Made by a program: the position numbers and the translations under genes
Assembly: GCA_036924085.1 (NCBI GenBank)
Contig: JAVGWX010000013.1
Location: 66,954,759 to 67,018,758, forward strand
Direction of reading: 5' to 3'
DNA: 64,000 bases
Source: Ariolimax columbianus
Lineage: Eukaryota; Mollusca; Gastropoda; Stylommatophora; Arionidae
Notes under the pieces: model-generated
What the model was told of the DNA's origin: nothing
The model's database searches: none
Seen by the model: the letters and a program-made list of their open reading frames with translations, nothing else
Shown: piece after piece, positions 42,476-55,973 of the stretch
How the letters are laid out: each line of letters starts with the position of its first letter
How positions within the stretch are numbered: position 1 is the stretch's first letter

Positions 42476-45400
42476 CCTTCTTCTTCTTCTTCTGCGTACG
42501 CAGTCAGACAGTAACCATTATTTTTTCGAAAAAAGCGGCGGTCATCCTGAGGCTGTCGACACTGCCATAGAGCTTGTCTTGCAGTTCCACTGGTGATGGC
42601 CACATCTGCTCTCTCTGATCCTCGTATGTCGGGCAGTTCTGCAGCAGATGTTCAGCGGTCATTTTACCAGTACGGCACGGGCATTCGTCGGTATACCCTA
42701 TCTTCAATTTGTTGAATAGGTGGTACCTCAGTCTATTGTGGCCAGTGCGAAGTCTGAAGACAACGACCTGCTCTCTTCGGTTCAACTGGTAATAGGCATC
42801 GTTTTTGGTGTAACCAGTATGTTCGGTTTCCCATTTGGTCATGTATCTGGCTTTGATAAGCCGTTTTGACTCTTCGTACGTCATACTAGTATATGTTTGT
42901 GGTAGTCTTGCACCTTCTTTTGCCAGTCTGTCTGCCTCCTCGTTGCCTTGGATGTTGCAGTGTGATGGGACCCATTGTACCACTACCCTTTTTGGTGCGG
43001 ACTGCTGGCACAGTTTGCAGAGTGCTGCTCTTAAGTCATTAAGCTCAGTGTTTTTCTGGCTTTTTAGCGCTGTGACTACGGCGAGAGCATCTGTAAGCTA
43101 GACTATATGGCTTTCATTTTCACTGTGTGTCACCATTTCTTCCACTGCCGCCCTCAGTGCCTCTGCCTCCGCTCTGAAATTGCTTGTGTACTTACCAGTA
43201 GCGAATGACAGTGTTATTTTTCTGCCATTTGGTAGGTTCAGGAATGCTCCTGCCCCTCCGTTCTGTGTTGTGTTTGTTACAGAACCGTCGGTGTATGCGT
43301 GGGTCCAGTCCATGCTTGGGTAGCTTTTCGTTATGAAGCTTAGGGTAGTATCTCTCCTTTCTTTTTCAGTCTGGCAGTTTTTGTTTGCAATACCTGGTAT
43401 ATTTTCTACCACCTCTGGAAATATATCCTACCTCCAGGTAGGTTTTTGTACAGTAGTGATGGGTTTTGGTGTTGTTAGTGAGTTTATGGGATCTTCGTGC
43501 ATCTTTGCTTTGGCTATTTCTGCAAAGTTTCTCCGCTTTAGTTTCCCATTTCCCAAATTGTTTAGTCTCTGGTGCATTGGATGGTCGGTCAGTCTTCGGA
43601 GTTTCTCTGACTGCAGCTGGGCTCTGCAGTCTCTTCTATCGGTCATAGATTGCAGTTTTGTAATCTTTTCAAGTTCTACAATTGGCGTTGACTTCATGCC
43701 ACCTGTTATAATTCTCATGGCTTGGTTTTGAAGTTTGTTAACTTTATCGAAGTTCGCCTTCGCTGCTGTTGTCCATGCCGCAATGCCATACTCGAGAACT
43801 GGTCTCACTCTTCCAGTGTACAGTTTCTCTAGTATGCCTTCGTCTGCTCCCCAGCTTGGGCCAGCAAGTTTCCTCATGATTGCCATTCTTTCTCTGGCTT
43901 TCATTCGGTTTCTCTCAATCTGACTTTTCCATGTCATGCGCCGATCAAATGTGACTCCCAGATAGGTTGGGTTGTCGTTTGGCTGCAGGAATTTGCCATT
44001 TAGACTTAATTTGGTACTTTGGGGTTTTAATGAAAGCGAGAATATTGTACATGTGGTTTTCTCCTCGTTTATTTTGATCAGCCATGAGTTCGCCCACTCT
44101 TCCAGCGATGTTAGGGCCGTCCATCTGCATCCGATTTCTTGCTATGGTGAGATTCTTTTCAGAGGTCCACATAGCCAGATCGTCTGCAAACATTGAGCTA
44201 TGGACTCTTCTTGGTATATTCTCTGTAATATCGTCTATATATACCAGGAAGAGTGTGGGTGACAGTACTCCCCCTTGGGGTACTCCCTGCTCGAGTGTCA
44301 CCTTTTTGCTCATCTGCCCTTGTACTTGGACTCTGGCCGTTCTTTGTTTGAGGTAGTGGTTGATCCACTTGTAAATTTTCCCACAAGCATCACTTCTTCT
44401 TAGCTTGATTCTAAGTCCATCTTTCCAGACTTTGTCAAATGCCTTTTCCAGATCCCCCCAAACAGCTACTGTATGTTTCTGTGCCTGGTAGGCATCTTCT
44501 ATCTCCTGGGCTATGAGGATGACCTGGTCCTCAGTGGATCTGTGCTGACTAAAGCCGGCTTGCTGTGGAATTAGTATTCGTTTTTCTTCCAGATGCCACA
44601 TCAGTCTGGTGTTTATCATCCGTTCCATCAGCTTGCCGACACAGCTCAGTAGGCTTATGGGCCTGTATCCATTTGGATCTGTTTTGTCCTTTCCTCTTCG
44701 CTGTTTGGCCCAGCCCCATCAGCATTTCGTTTGTTATCCCGTCTTTTCCGGGAGATTTCCTTTTCTTTAGTGTTCTAATAGCCTCTTCCATTTCGCGCAT
44801 TGTTAATTTGGCCATCATGTGCTCTTCAGGTGCCGTATTCATGTTTTCGTGCCCCTTTAGCTCTTCGCTAATGTCTGTATGCTTATCTGCAGGGACCTCG
44901 ATGTGGTTTGCTCTGGCATAGTGATCGACAAAGGCGTTTGCGGCATTCTTACCTGTGATCAAGTTCTCGCCCTGCTTGATAGTAATTTGTTTATTTGACG
45001 GGGTTTCGTCGTTCATGGCTCTGACTAGCTTCCATAGCTTGTTCCCGTCTTTGTACAGGTTTAGACTTTCCGTTTTATTTTTCCAGCTTTCTCTTGCTGT
45101 TTGCTTGAGAGTGTGTTTGTACTTCGCCGTGGCGGCTTTGAGGGCGATGTTTGCCTCCATGGATTTTTCTCGCTCTGCCATGTTCCTAGCAATTGTTACT
45201 GCATCTTCCACTTTCTGCAACTCATCATTCCAGTAGGGCTTATAGTTTTTCCTAACTCCTCTTGGGATGGTTTCAGTGGCGGCTTGCATTATTGCCTTTC
45301 TTAGGCTCTCCACCATGGGCTTCATTTTGGTGTTTCGTGTGTTGATGGTTTCACACAGCCCATCTGTCAGGATTGCAAATCTGTCCCAGTCGGTTCGTTT

Positions 45401-46040
45401 GTAATTCCAACGTGGGAGCGGTTTTGTTTCCTGTGGGCCTACTTCCATGTCAATGGTTAGCCTGATCGGCCTGTGGTCGCTACCTGCCAGTTGGTTTAGC
45501 ACCTGGCGGTCTATTTTATGGTGTATGTCCTGTGTGGAGAAGGCCAAATCTGGAGTCGAGGTGGTATGCCATGTTCTTGAATAGAAGCTAGGGCTATCCT
45601 CCGGCCTATTGATTAGGGAGAGATTTGCATCTATCTCCCAATCTTCCACTTCGTCACATCTGCTGTCTGTGTCAGAGTATCCCCATCTCTCCGAGTGGCT
45701 GTTGAAATCTCTAACTACTATGCAGTTGGAGTCTCTGACCTCCATACTCGAGAGCGATAGGTCTCTATTTGGTGGTCTGTACAGATTGAAAATGCGGAGC
45801 TTCGTCTCTTGGGCCATTATGTCAACTCCTACAATTTCTGCTTGTCCGGTGTGATTGACAGATACCGCTCTACTCGGTATGCAGTTTCTGGTCAGTATCA
45901 GGACCCCTCCTTTGTGGCCTTCTCTATCTAGACGGAAGGTCTGGTATCCTCTGATTGAGAATTTATGATTATTGTTGAGGTGCGTTTCCTGGATACATGC
46001 CACGTCGATCTTACCTTCATGCAGGTGATGTGTTAGGGAA
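42476..46040 (-). mobile_element. LINE family A, long but broken copy
   Basis: On the minus strand it starts inside the endonuclease (ACIQETHLNNNHKF, then EGHKGGVLILTRNC), a little further 5' than the 3974 copy, and runs through RT, RNase H and the knuckle to the TTC tail at the left edge. It is disrupted by a deletion of about 90 bp between GQTAKR and GKDKTDPNGYRP (near 44695, with a frame change), by frameshifts near 44100 and 43940, and by stops near 43425 and 43097. A TSD, GACTAACATG, lies at 42466-42475 and 46041-46050. The target is a 37-bp tandem array, which continues to the right. Confidence 0.92.
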
Positions 46041-46140
46041 GACTAACATGTCTGATCAGTATATGTTGCCTGACCCTGACTAACTTGTCTGATCAGTATA
46101 TGTTGCCTGACCCTGCATAACATGTCTGATCTCTGACTAA
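46041..46140 (+). repeat. Right remainder of the 37-bp array
   Basis: It has two to three further units (CTGATCAGTATATGTTGCCT, ACCCTGACTAACTTG), continuing the array cut by the 42476-46040 LINE. Confidence 0.85.
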
Positions 46141-46619
46141 ACCCGGGTAGACGAAGCTCGTTAGCCTGTTCAGGCAGTTCGCCTAGGATAGGAGGAACTT
46201 TGATTTTACACCTACAAGTCCCAGTCGTGCTGGCTAGTCTTGGGACGATGAGAGTATCATCGGATGTCTCGAGTAGTTAGCATCTGCGGGCAACGACTCC
46301 ACTACATTAGGGAAACCTCGATAGAGGGTAAGGCTACGGGAGTAAACCCAGGCAGAAAATCCGGAGTGGTAACACTTAAGGCGGATGGTTTCAAAATTGC
46401 GAACTCATTCTAGCAGCTCCTGCAGCTGAGCTGGTGCCAAATCGTCATGTTTTGCATTCCTTTGGATTACACTAAATAGGCCGAGAGAGGGATCCTGAAG
46501 TTTATGTAGCCCAGGTTCTCCTTATTCAGCGCCCAGGCTTGCGCCCTGAGAGGCTACCCACATGGCGCCTCGCGCATGATCTGCAAAGCCTGAGACGCCT
46601 ATGAATGATTATTTTCCTC

Positions 46620-46712
46620 TGAGCATTCATCTATCCATCCATTCATCTATCCACCCATTCATCTATCCATCCATTCATCTATCCAACCATTCATTTATCC
46701 ATCCATTCATCT
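46620..46712 (+). repeat. ATCC/ATTC tetranucleotide repeat
   Basis: About 90 bases of CATTCATCTATCCATC with small changes. Confidence 0.88.
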
Positions 46713-46799
46713 AGTCACCACGCCATGTCTGTCTGTCTCGCTCTGCTTGTTTGTTAGTCTTCTACCCGTCCGAAACGTTGTTCCGAAACGTATGTTCAT

Positions 46800-47130
46800 A
46801 TGTCTGTCTATTAATCTGTCAGTCTGTGCAACCGGTTTCCCGTCCGTCTGTCTGTCTATTGATATGTAAGACCTTACATCCATCTGACCATTCATCTGTC
46901 TGTCTATTGATCTATAAGATCTTTCACCCGTCTGGCCATCCATCTGTCTGTCTATTGATCTGTAAGACCTTGCACCCGTCTGGCCATCCATTTGGTCTAT
47001 TGATCTGTAAGACCTTGCACCCGTCCGGCCATCCATCTGTCTGTCTATTGATATGTAAGACCTTGCACCCGTCTGACCATCCATCTGTCCAATGATCTGT
47101 AAGACCTTGCCCCCGTTTGACCACCCATCT
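46800..47130 (+). repeat. 48-bp minisatellite
   Basis: About six imperfect units with CTGTCTGTCTATTGATCTGT, AAGACCTTGCACCCGTCTG and GCCATCCAT. Unit lengths vary from 42 to 48 bp. Confidence 0.9.
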
Positions 47131-47859
47131 GTCTATTAATCTGTCAGTCCATGGACCCGTTTTCCCCGTTCCTTGGTATGGATGTATGTTTATTCATGAT
47201 TTACATTTGTTCTTCTGTCGGGTTTACCATATGTCTGATCGTAAATCTCTCTGTCCACATCTCTATAAATTACCATAAGTTGCGAAACCTCGTTTTCGAC
47301 AGACCGTTAACCCGAAGACACGCGAGCACTAGGTTTCACCATTTTGCAATATGGCCACCCCAATTACTTGCCATATCGGAAAATCAAGGTAGTTTGCAAC
47401 GAAACAAATCTCATTAGTCGTAAGAATATGGCTTCAATTAGCAGCATCAAAATGTTTGGAGCTATATCTTCATCAACATGAATATTTGTGGTTGATGTAA
47501 CATTATTTAAATTGAGCCAGTAAACAATTGAAACCAAAACGCAGTGTGACAGAGGTGAGCGTTTCTTATTATTGTTTCGTCTCTATTTGGCGAGTCAGCA
47601 ACTTTGAATGTTTCTGTTATATTTTTCTTGCTTGTTAATATCAGACCTTCACGACAATGACTCTAGCAAAGGTAGGAACAAGTTCAAAACTCTCGAAAAT
47701 GCCATACAATTTATCGAGTTGAGATAAAGAATCCCACTTCTCGCGAGTTTCTCGGGCAGGTCTATAACACATATTTTTGGTTATATGATGTGGAGTCATT
47801 ATCGTAGAGGAGATTTAAACATACTGGAATAGATTTTTTTTTTAAACGACAAACCTGAT
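47131..47859. other. Nothing recognised
   Basis: AT-rich unique sequence downstream of the receptor's last visible exon. Confidence 0.55.
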
Positions 47860-48300
47860 AGTGGGATTCCAGAATTACAATTATAAAGAAAGACTCAGAA
47901 AAGCCTGCCTACAATGTCTAGCAAAGAGAACAATTCGAAGTTACTTAATCCAGGTTTATAAGATAATCAAAGGAAAGGATAAATAAAGACTATAACAAGT
48001 TTTTTTTCAATAATACAACCACCTATAAGAACAAGAAGGCTTATCTTCAAATTAACCAAAGAGAGGTCCAGATTAGATATTATGAAATATTTTATTAGTC
48101 AGAGAGTGGTGAATGCTTGGAATGCATAAGCACAGGAAGTAGTGGAGTTAGGGACAATTAATGCATTTAAGAAAAGATTGAATGTGCAATGCTTTTAGTG
48201 CAAGGAAATGTAAATGAAATTGGTTGTAAACAGACTCTGCAGAGTTTTCTAAACCAGTATAAAGATGTTAAGTAAAGTAAAGTAAAGTTAAGTTTAATTA
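47860..48300 (+). mobile_element. L2/Crack-like LINE 3' end
   Basis: Fragments read YNYKERLRKACLQCLAKRT, VYKIIKGKDK, then (shifted) RVVNAWNA and INAFKKRLN, followed by CAGACTCTGCAGAG and an AAGTAAAGT tail. This is the same element as at 3641-3973, with several frameshifts. Confidence 0.76.
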
Positions 48301-48319
48301 AATTATAAGAACGCAGATC

Positions 48320-48800
48320 TAAGTAATTATGTATATGCAGACAGACTCGCCAGAGAGGGAGGAATGCTGCAGCAGAGTGATACAGAAAATACATACAATG
48401 AGACAAAAGTATTCATCAGGGCAACGTACAGTGCAAAATGGAAAAAAGACCACCCTGGCCACATAGAAAATGATGCCTGCCATCAACTCTCCAGGCGAGA
48501 CCAGGTGATAATTCTCCGGCTACGCATAGGTCACAACAGACTTAGATGTCATCTGTACAACAAGTTCAAGATTGGCACTACAGACCTTTGTGCCTGCGGC
48601 ACAGCCGCCATGAAGGCAGAACATGTTTTGCAGTCCTGCCCATTGTATACCGACAAAAGAAGTAGCATTTGGCAACAGCAAGTGTCAATCCACGAAAAGC
48701 TGTACGGAAGCGTACAGAGCCTTGAGTCGACTGCTGCCTTCGTTAGAGTCATTGAAGTTGAGGTCTGAAGTTGAGCAAGTAAGAAGAAGAAGAAGTATTT
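48320..48800 (+). mobile_element. LINE family C (A-like), 3' fragment
   Basis: This encodes the C-terminal region after RNase H (ETKVFIRATYSAKWKKDHPGH, LRIGHNRLRCHLYNKFKIG) and the knuckle (CACGTAAMKAEHVLQSC), ending at the stop near 48770 and a GAA tail. The frame is open from about 48364. Sequence differs enough from families A and B to call a separate subfamily. A related end lies at 26460-26600. Confidence 0.82.
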
Positions 48801-48830
48801 GATCTTGTCTTTCTTTCTTCGTCTTTCTCT

Positions 48831-48870
<40 letters not shown>

Positions 48871-48979
48871 ACGAATCTGACAGCGGTTGTCCGTTTCAGT
48901 GGACTTCTATTTCTCATATTCTAAGTTCCAACTTTCCTATGAACCTAAAGAGCTGAAATTGTGTACACAGCCTCTACTA

Positions 48980-49830
<851 letters not shown>

Positions 49831-49884
49831 TGCTCTGAGGTCATGGAACATTTCTATCGAATTATTCACGTGAACAATCCTAGT

Positions 49885-49960
49885 CTCTGCCGTGATTTGA
49901 ACCCGTGACCTCTAGCACCAGAGGCAAACACCTTACCTCGAGACCATTGTATCCGCCCCC
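49885..49960 (-). mobile_element. tRNA-like SINE head, decayed
   Basis: The minus strand reads CAATGGTCTCGAGGTAAGG and, further on, CACGGGTTCAAATCACGGCA, a B-box followed by an acceptor-like stretch. Only the head is recognisable. Confidence 0.42.
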
Positions 49961-50589
49961 CCCCCTCCTTCCTCCCCAACAACAACCCCATTTTATGAAC
50001 AATTGGAACGTTTGTAGATTACGCACAATGAAAAAAAAAATGCATTGTGATTGGAAGACATACAATGGGGGCCGGGTAAATGCAGATTTACGTAAACACA
50101 TCTTATTTATACATTTTTAAATCTTATAATCCGAGGGCACTGGGCTAAGCATTTATCATCTATATTAAAAGCCAAGCTTGTTTCTATGTTAAGTTCAATC
50201 TTCATAATTTGTATTGACACGTTGTGAAAATGTGTGCGTGTCTTTGTGTTATTGGTGTAAAAGGTTCAAAGCTTGTTATCTTAAAAACCAATTTCTTTTT
50301 TAAAATGTATCTTTCACAAGATGTTTTAAATCAAGGTTTCGTTTAGTTCGAAAAGGTAAATATATGTGAATCATTAAAATTAAAACATTGCATGTTTTAT
50401 GATTTCTTCAAGTTTGTTTTTAAGTGCAGTTTTTTTCTTCCAAATTTGAATGTAGGGTAAGTGCGTGTTTTTCATTTTTCGTTATTGCTAAAATGGAATA
50501 GATTGTGTTTCTCATTTTAATTCGTTACGTTGCTTGTTTTTCTTGTTGATTGGTTTAAATTCAAAAAAGACAAATCCTTTTGTCTTTTT
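49961..50589. other. Nothing recognised
   Basis: C-rich start (CCCCCCCCCTCC near 49957-49967), then AT-rich unique sequence. Confidence 0.55.
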
Positions 50590-51090
50590 CTTCCTTTTTC
50601 TTCTTCTTCTTCTTCTTCCTCTTCATTATCTTCTTCGTTTTCTTCTTCTTCCTAATTATCTTCTTCGTCTTCTTATTCTTCATCATCATCTTCTTCTGTT
50701 GCTTCTTTGTTTTGTTCTTCTTCTCCATCATCATTATTTTCTATTTTTTAATAATATTTTCATTTTCCTCTTCTTCTTTTTCGTTTTTTGTTCTTCTTCT
50801 TGTTCTTCTTCTTCTTCATCATCATTATCTTCTTTTTCCATTATTTTCTTCATCTTCATCTGCTTCTTCTTATTCATCAGAATAAGCGCTATCTGCTTTT
50901 TTCATCATCTTCTTCTTCATCGTGTTATTCCTCTTCTTCATTATCATCATTATCTTCTTCTTTTTGATCATATTTCATTTTCCTTTTCTTCTTCTTTTTC
51001 ATTTACTTCGTTTTCGGTTTGTTATGTTTCTCTTCATCTTCTTCTTCATTTTCTTCTTAATCTTATTATTATTATTACTATTCCTCTTCG
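50590..51090 (+). repeat. TTC-rich pyrimidine tract
   Basis: About 500 bases of CTTCTT with ATCATC and TTTT blocks. There is no gene; hydrophobic open frames are composition artefacts. Confidence 0.9.
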
Positions 51091-51319
51091 TTGTTCGTCC
51101 TGAAAAGGATTCTATGTCGTGCTGTTGTAGTTTACAACCAAGCCGCGATATATGCACCTTTCTGCACAACACATCCGGTATCAGGTATCACAACTGTATT
51201 TTGGGGGGCAGGGATTCCTTTTTTTTTTTTTTTTAATCGATCTCAATTCTCTGAGCCAAACTGCATTGGTGCAGACTGTTTCCAAGGCCGGTCGCCTGGA
51301 TGCTTTTCATCTTCTTCTG

Positions 51320-51480
51320 TGTTCGTTCTCAATCTCTCGCTACCAAGCCATGAACACGGCTTTGCAAGTAGCAGGGTGTAGTCCAGAGAACTGAATGCGT
51401 TGTGTCGCTAGTTTGCAGCTTGACTGCGATATTTGCAACTTTCCGTCCGACACATCCGTCTTCGGCAGTGCCTATTATTT
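51320..51480 (+). repeat. Dispersed repeat G, 5' part
   Basis: It has the motifs TTCTCAATCTCTCGCTACCA, GTAGCAGGGTGTAGTCCAGA and GCTTGACTGCGATATTTGCA, stopping after the CATCCGTCTTCGGCAG position. A further, more decayed piece lies at 51095-51230. Confidence 0.72.
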
Positions 51481-51599
51481 CAGTTCTTCTATGTTGTTTG
51501 GTGCATGTTCTACCAGAGTGCTTTACAATAGTTGTCTTTGCTATGAAAGTCACTATATTGTTTAATGTTTGCAAAATGTATTTGATATCTTCTGCTTCC

Positions 51600-51965
51600 G
51601 TCTTCTTTCTTCTTTATTCTGTCTTCTTTTTTGTTTCTTCTTCTTCTTCTTCTTCCTTCCTTTCTTTCTTTCTTTGTTCTGTCTTCTTCTTCCTTTCTTT
51701 CTCTCTTTCTTTCTTCTTCTTGTTCTTCCTTTCTTTCTCTCTTTCTTTTTTTTCTTCTTTCTTCTGTCTTCTTCTTCCTTTTTTTATCTCTTTCTTTCTT
51801 TCTTATTTCCTCTTTCTTATGTCGTCTGCTTCTTTTTGTTCTTCCTTTTTTAATCTCTTTCTTATTTCTTTTGCCTTCTTCTTCTTCTTCTTCTTATTTT
51901 CTTCTTCTTTTTCTTTTTCTTCTTTTTCTTCTTCTTCCTTTCTTCTTCTTCTTCTTTTTCTTTGT
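51600..51965 (+). repeat. TTTC/TTC-rich pyrimidine tract
   Basis: Mixed TTC and TTTC repeats with GTTCTGTCTTCTTCT segments recurring at 70-80 bp spacing. Confidence 0.88.
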
Positions 51966-52194
51966 GTTCATAATGTAACCTTCATACGTAACGCTCTTTC
52001 AATGCTTCTTGACCTTTGCAAGACTATACTGTAATCTGTTCATATATCACTCACGATTAGAAATATTCATTTTTTTTAAAAATGCATCTGTCTGAATTTA
52101 ACTTCTTAACTCTACCCGTTCTTTGTCACCCTTGAGCGGGTCCTAACTCGGAGTCCAGTTGTCTCTGTCGCGGGCACCGGTCGTCCATTGGGAT

Positions 52195-52500
52195 AGTAGT
52201 CTGCTAGGGTCGGTTTGATTCCGTGGCGAGGTAGTTAAGCCGTCGGCCTTGTGATCAGATTGTGTGGGTTATACTACGGACTACTTTTTCACGAGTGCTT
52301 GATGCGGTGTCCCCTGCATCTCGTAGTCGCCCCCTAGTCGGCTTGTTCTTGACTTGCTACTGGGGTCGGGCGGCTCGAGACGAGAGAGTGAGGATAACAA
52401 GTAGCGCAGTTAATCCTTACAAAAAATATCGCTAGCAAATTTAATTATGCCATCATTGTCTACGATGGACGGTGGCCTGTGCCTTTTTTTTTTTGTGGGT
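52195..52500 (+). mobile_element. SINE with tRNA-like head, copy 2
   Basis: It has the same order as the 1495-1800 copy: ATTCCGTGGCGAGGTAGTTA, a damaged B-box (GGGTTATACTACG), then the shared body ending TCTACGATGGACGGTGG and a T-run. It is more decayed than copy 1. Confidence 0.78.
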
Positions 52501-52909
52501 TGTGTGTGTTGGGATTTTTAAATGAATTCCGCTAGCGAGTTCGTGGAGGGGGTGGGGGTGAAAAGGGGGGATGTCACCCCCAAGTTCTCTTCTTGTCACG
52601 TGGGTACCACGTGTGTACCACGTGGCGGTTATGGTACTCTATCTTTCGTCTTGTCGTCAATAAAGATGACCTGCCCAGCGGTGTTTTGAATGGTTGACGT
52701 ACTGCAGGACATCCTTGATGTGCGACATTCTCCGAGGATGTCGCTTTTGTACAGTTGACTTTGCCGCTGTTGTCTGAGAGTTATGTCTTTTAAGAGGGGC
52801 GTGTGCTTTTCTCAGTTGGCTCTCTGCTGCTTTTGTTAGAGACCAGGGTTCGCAACCATAGCAGAGCGCTGGTAGGACTACCGATTCGAACATGTCCGGG
52901 GTCAAGACG

Positions 52910-53260
52910 CTGAGAAGCGCATGAGCTGCAGTGGTCAGCGACCCATAGCTGACTGCTAGTGTCAGGGCCAGCGAACCAGAGCTGCCAAGACCCTTCTACA
53001 CCTCCACGCGGTGATCCTAGATAACAGGCTGCAGTATGGCAGACTAGCTAAGGAGAAGGGATCGAAGAGGGAATGCTAACCCGGCACTCAAAAAATGCTT
53101 CCTGAAGTCGGATGTATTGAACCGAAAGGTGCAAATATCGCAGCCGAGCTGTAAAACTACGACACAACGCATTCCGTTCTCTGGGCTACATTCTGCTACT
53201 TAAGCCCTTTCAGGGTTTGGTAGTGGGAGAGTGAGAACGAACGAAGAAGAAGAAGAAGAA
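52910..53260 (-). repeat. Dispersed repeat G, copy
   Basis: This is a minus-strand copy running the full set of motifs (on the plus strand: GACCCATAGCTGACTGC, ACCTCCACGCGGTGATCC, GCAAATATCGCAGCCGAG, CATTCCGTTCTCTGGGC). It ends in an AAG tract at 53245-53268. Confidence 0.8.
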
Positions 53261-53268
53261 GAAGAAGA

Positions 53269-54164
53269 ACATGTCCGCACGTAGTCTGGTGTGGCGTCTG
53301 TTGCTGTCATGATGGAGTTGAAGGCTGACCAACCCGCTCGTCTCCGTCTAGTGATCTCAAGTTCTATGGTGTCCTCCAGGTCCAGGAACTTTCCCCAGGA
53401 AAGCGTCCTTCAAGTTATATTACATTTCACAAATTGTTTTTTTTCTCCCCATTCCCTAACTGACTGCCACGCATCAATATCTCTAGAGAAATAACGTATG
53501 GGTCGTGCCTTTATAAGTCTGGTTGTGGTGTGGGCCAGCTGAGACAACGTAATATCATTTCTTCAGCTTTACAATTTTGTGTGAGTTTCTAACTCTAGCT
53601 TTTAGCTGGACCTTGTCTACATCTAAGGCAGAAGTTGTTTGTCTTTCAAAACAAAGCGTGCATACAGGTCAGGATTAATGAGTCTTTTAAACTTGACATT
53701 TTTTATATCTAGCCTTTAACGTTTGACTTTTAAGAAATATTATAATTGCATGAACAGTAATGACCCAGTTATCGTGATAGGGTAAAAACGTTGTCCAGTT
53801 CTTCACTGTTGTATTTGACACACTTTCGTCACCATGCACTATCTGCATTCTGTGCTGAATGTCAACTGGTCGACATCCTTCAGCTGTTAGAGACCGAATC
53901 ACCACTCGCTAATCAAATCTGGACGGATTTCGTATCGACTCCAACCCCCCCCCCCCCCCCCCCCCCCCCGACCCGCCATGTTTTAACGGTCTGCTGAGGA
54001 ATTTATGAGTCAGAGGATAATGAAATTTTACAAACTTCACGGTTGATATGTGCGTTTTACACCAGAAGTGACGTCATCATGCGCATTGTACTTGTTGCAG
54101 TCTGGTAAGTTTCATTTGAACACGTCTCGTAGTATTCCTGACTCATGACTCGTTCCTATTAGCC
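53269..54164. other. Possible mariner-type trace, otherwise unclassified
   Basis: On the minus strand near 53905-53800 a short frame contains VIRSLTAEGCRPVDIQHRMQ and NTTVKNW, reminiscent of a transposase or HTH leader (VIRFL..EG..P..I..R...VYG....S...V..W). It is too short to classify. Confidence 0.4.
53945..53969 (+). repeat. Poly-C run (25 C)
   Basis: Twenty-five consecutive C between CTCCAA and GACCCGCC. Confidence 0.95.
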
Positions 54165-54737
54165 GCGCTAAAACAACAGAAAGATGAAAATCTCGAGCAA
54201 CGTATGTTCTCCATGACACAGCCTGTCTCAGCAGAACACCCAAGTTTGGTTATACAGTGGATCCCATCCCACTGCAATATTGAAGGCAATGAAGCTGCAG
54301 ACAAACTAGCAAAGAGTGGAGGAGCATCCCCACAAACAGACCTGAGTATCACATATAATGAGGCCAAGACCATAATTAAAGCCAACTTAAGAGGAAAGTA
54401 GGTTGATCAACGCCCCGACATCGAAGACAGGTACTATAATTTAGCATTAGAGGAGCAAGTAGCCATCTTCAAAATTTTAACTGGACATAACAGACTCGAG
54501 GGTCATCTTTACAAGGAAATGACGGTTGAAAGAAATGACGTGTTCATGTGGGGAACATACCATGACCGGGGAACATATCCCACAGAGCTGTATGCTCACG
54601 CAGGAAGAGAGAGAACAATACTGGCCTCGCGAGGAAGATGTGAGACAAAAACTGCATGGAGATAAAACAGCCTTACAAACATCGGTGTCCTTTTTAGAGA
54701 AACCAGGACCTGGACATGAGGCTTAACGAATAAATAG
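54165..54737 (+). mobile_element. LINE of RNase H type, diverged 3' fragment
   Basis: The fragment reads VIQWIPSHCNIEGNEAADKLAKSGG, then TYNEAKTIIKANLRGK, ILTGHNRLEGHLY and, after a frameshift, a knuckle (CSCGEHTMTGEHIPQSC). Stops and frameshifts show that it is inactive. It ends in an unusually long GAA tract (54738-54855), which is best read as the expanded 3' tail. Confidence 0.8.
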
Positions 54738-54855
54738 AAGAAGAAGAAGAAGAAGAAGAAGAAGAAGAAGAAGAAGAAGAAGAAGATGACGAAGAAGAAG
54801 AAGACGAAGAAGAAGAAGAAGAAGAAGAAGAAGAAGAAGAAGAAGAAGAAGAAGA
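54738..54855 (+). repeat. GAA/AAG microsatellite (expanded LINE tail)
   Basis: About 118 bases of nearly pure AAG with a few GAC variants follow directly on the stop region of the 54165 LINE fragment. Other LINEs of the same type here end in 4-8 GAA units, so this one has expanded. Confidence 0.9.
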
Positions 54856-55926
54856 AAGATATAACACATAGAAATGTTGAAAAATAAGAGGTACAGCAGA
54901 AGTTAAAAAAGAGTTCACAAAATTAGATAAATGCAGATTAACAGAGGTCCTGATGGGAATTTGAGCGGGCAATGGAGATAACCGGACATCACTGCAGGAT
55001 TGTCGTCCGTGATCACAAACTTCTGAAATGTTTGTCTGAATTTCTGAACATTTTGTGTTTTTCATATTTGGTCGCCACTGGCTTATCCTGCCCTTCCCCC
55101 GTCACTTCTCCTGGCCACCTTATTTGACCACCGTGCTTCATTTACAGTCGAGCTTTCGACCCGACCAGTCGTAATGGAAGACACTATGTCTCAAAGGTAG
55201 ACCCTTTTTTTACCTATATGTTGACATTCTCCATACGTGTATTTATCCTTTCTTCTACGATTAGCTAGTTCAGCATTGTTGTTTTTTGTTATCCATGTTG
55301 AATGCCTATTGGTCGTAACGTAGGTTTTGTTTGTATTCTCGTCTCGGTGCTGTATCTGACCATACACATTTTCAAATGTTGATTAAACTTAACTTTATTC
55401 AACTTTTAACATTTTTTTCCATTTATTTTTTCCACAAACTTTGAAATGTGTGTTTTCCTGTCCACCAACCAACCTTCTTTCGCCTTCTATTGCCCAATGG
55501 NNNNNNNNNNNNNNNNNNNNNNNNNNNNNNNNNNNNNNNNNNNNNNNNNNNNNNNNNNNNNNNNNNNNNNNNNNNNNNNNNNNNNNNNNNNNNNNNNNNN
55601 GATGAACATCATCATTGCCATCCTATACAAAAATGAAGTAAATATTAAAACAAACAAAAAAACACGTTTTACGATCCAATCTTTTATTAATAATTTGACG
55701 TGTGTTTTGTTTGTACCACATGAGTGACATATTCACATATAACACTATCAGAGCCTGTCTACATAATGTCAGCTCGCTAGGTCTTACGGAATTTGGCTAA
55801 AATAGGAGAAATAAAAGTCTACAGAAAACGGTCATATCAAGTTAAATAAAAGCTTAAAGAAGGAACAACGTTTATTCAGAAATCAATTGAAATGGACATT
55901 TCAAAATAAAACAATTGCAGGTACCA

Positions 55927-55929
<3 letters not shown>
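54856..55929. other. Nothing recognised; contains the N gap
   Basis: Unique AT-rich sequence on both sides of the gap. Confidence 0.55.
55501..55600. other. Assembly gap (100 N)
   Basis: Exactly 100 N. The round number suggests a scaffold gap of unknown size. Open frames across it are meaningless. Confidence 0.99.

Positions 55930-55972
<43 letters not shown>
55930..55972 (+). repeat. TG/TA dinucleotide repeat
   Basis: About 16 TG units followed by TATATATATA. Confidence 0.95.
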
Positions 55973-55973
<1 letters not shown>

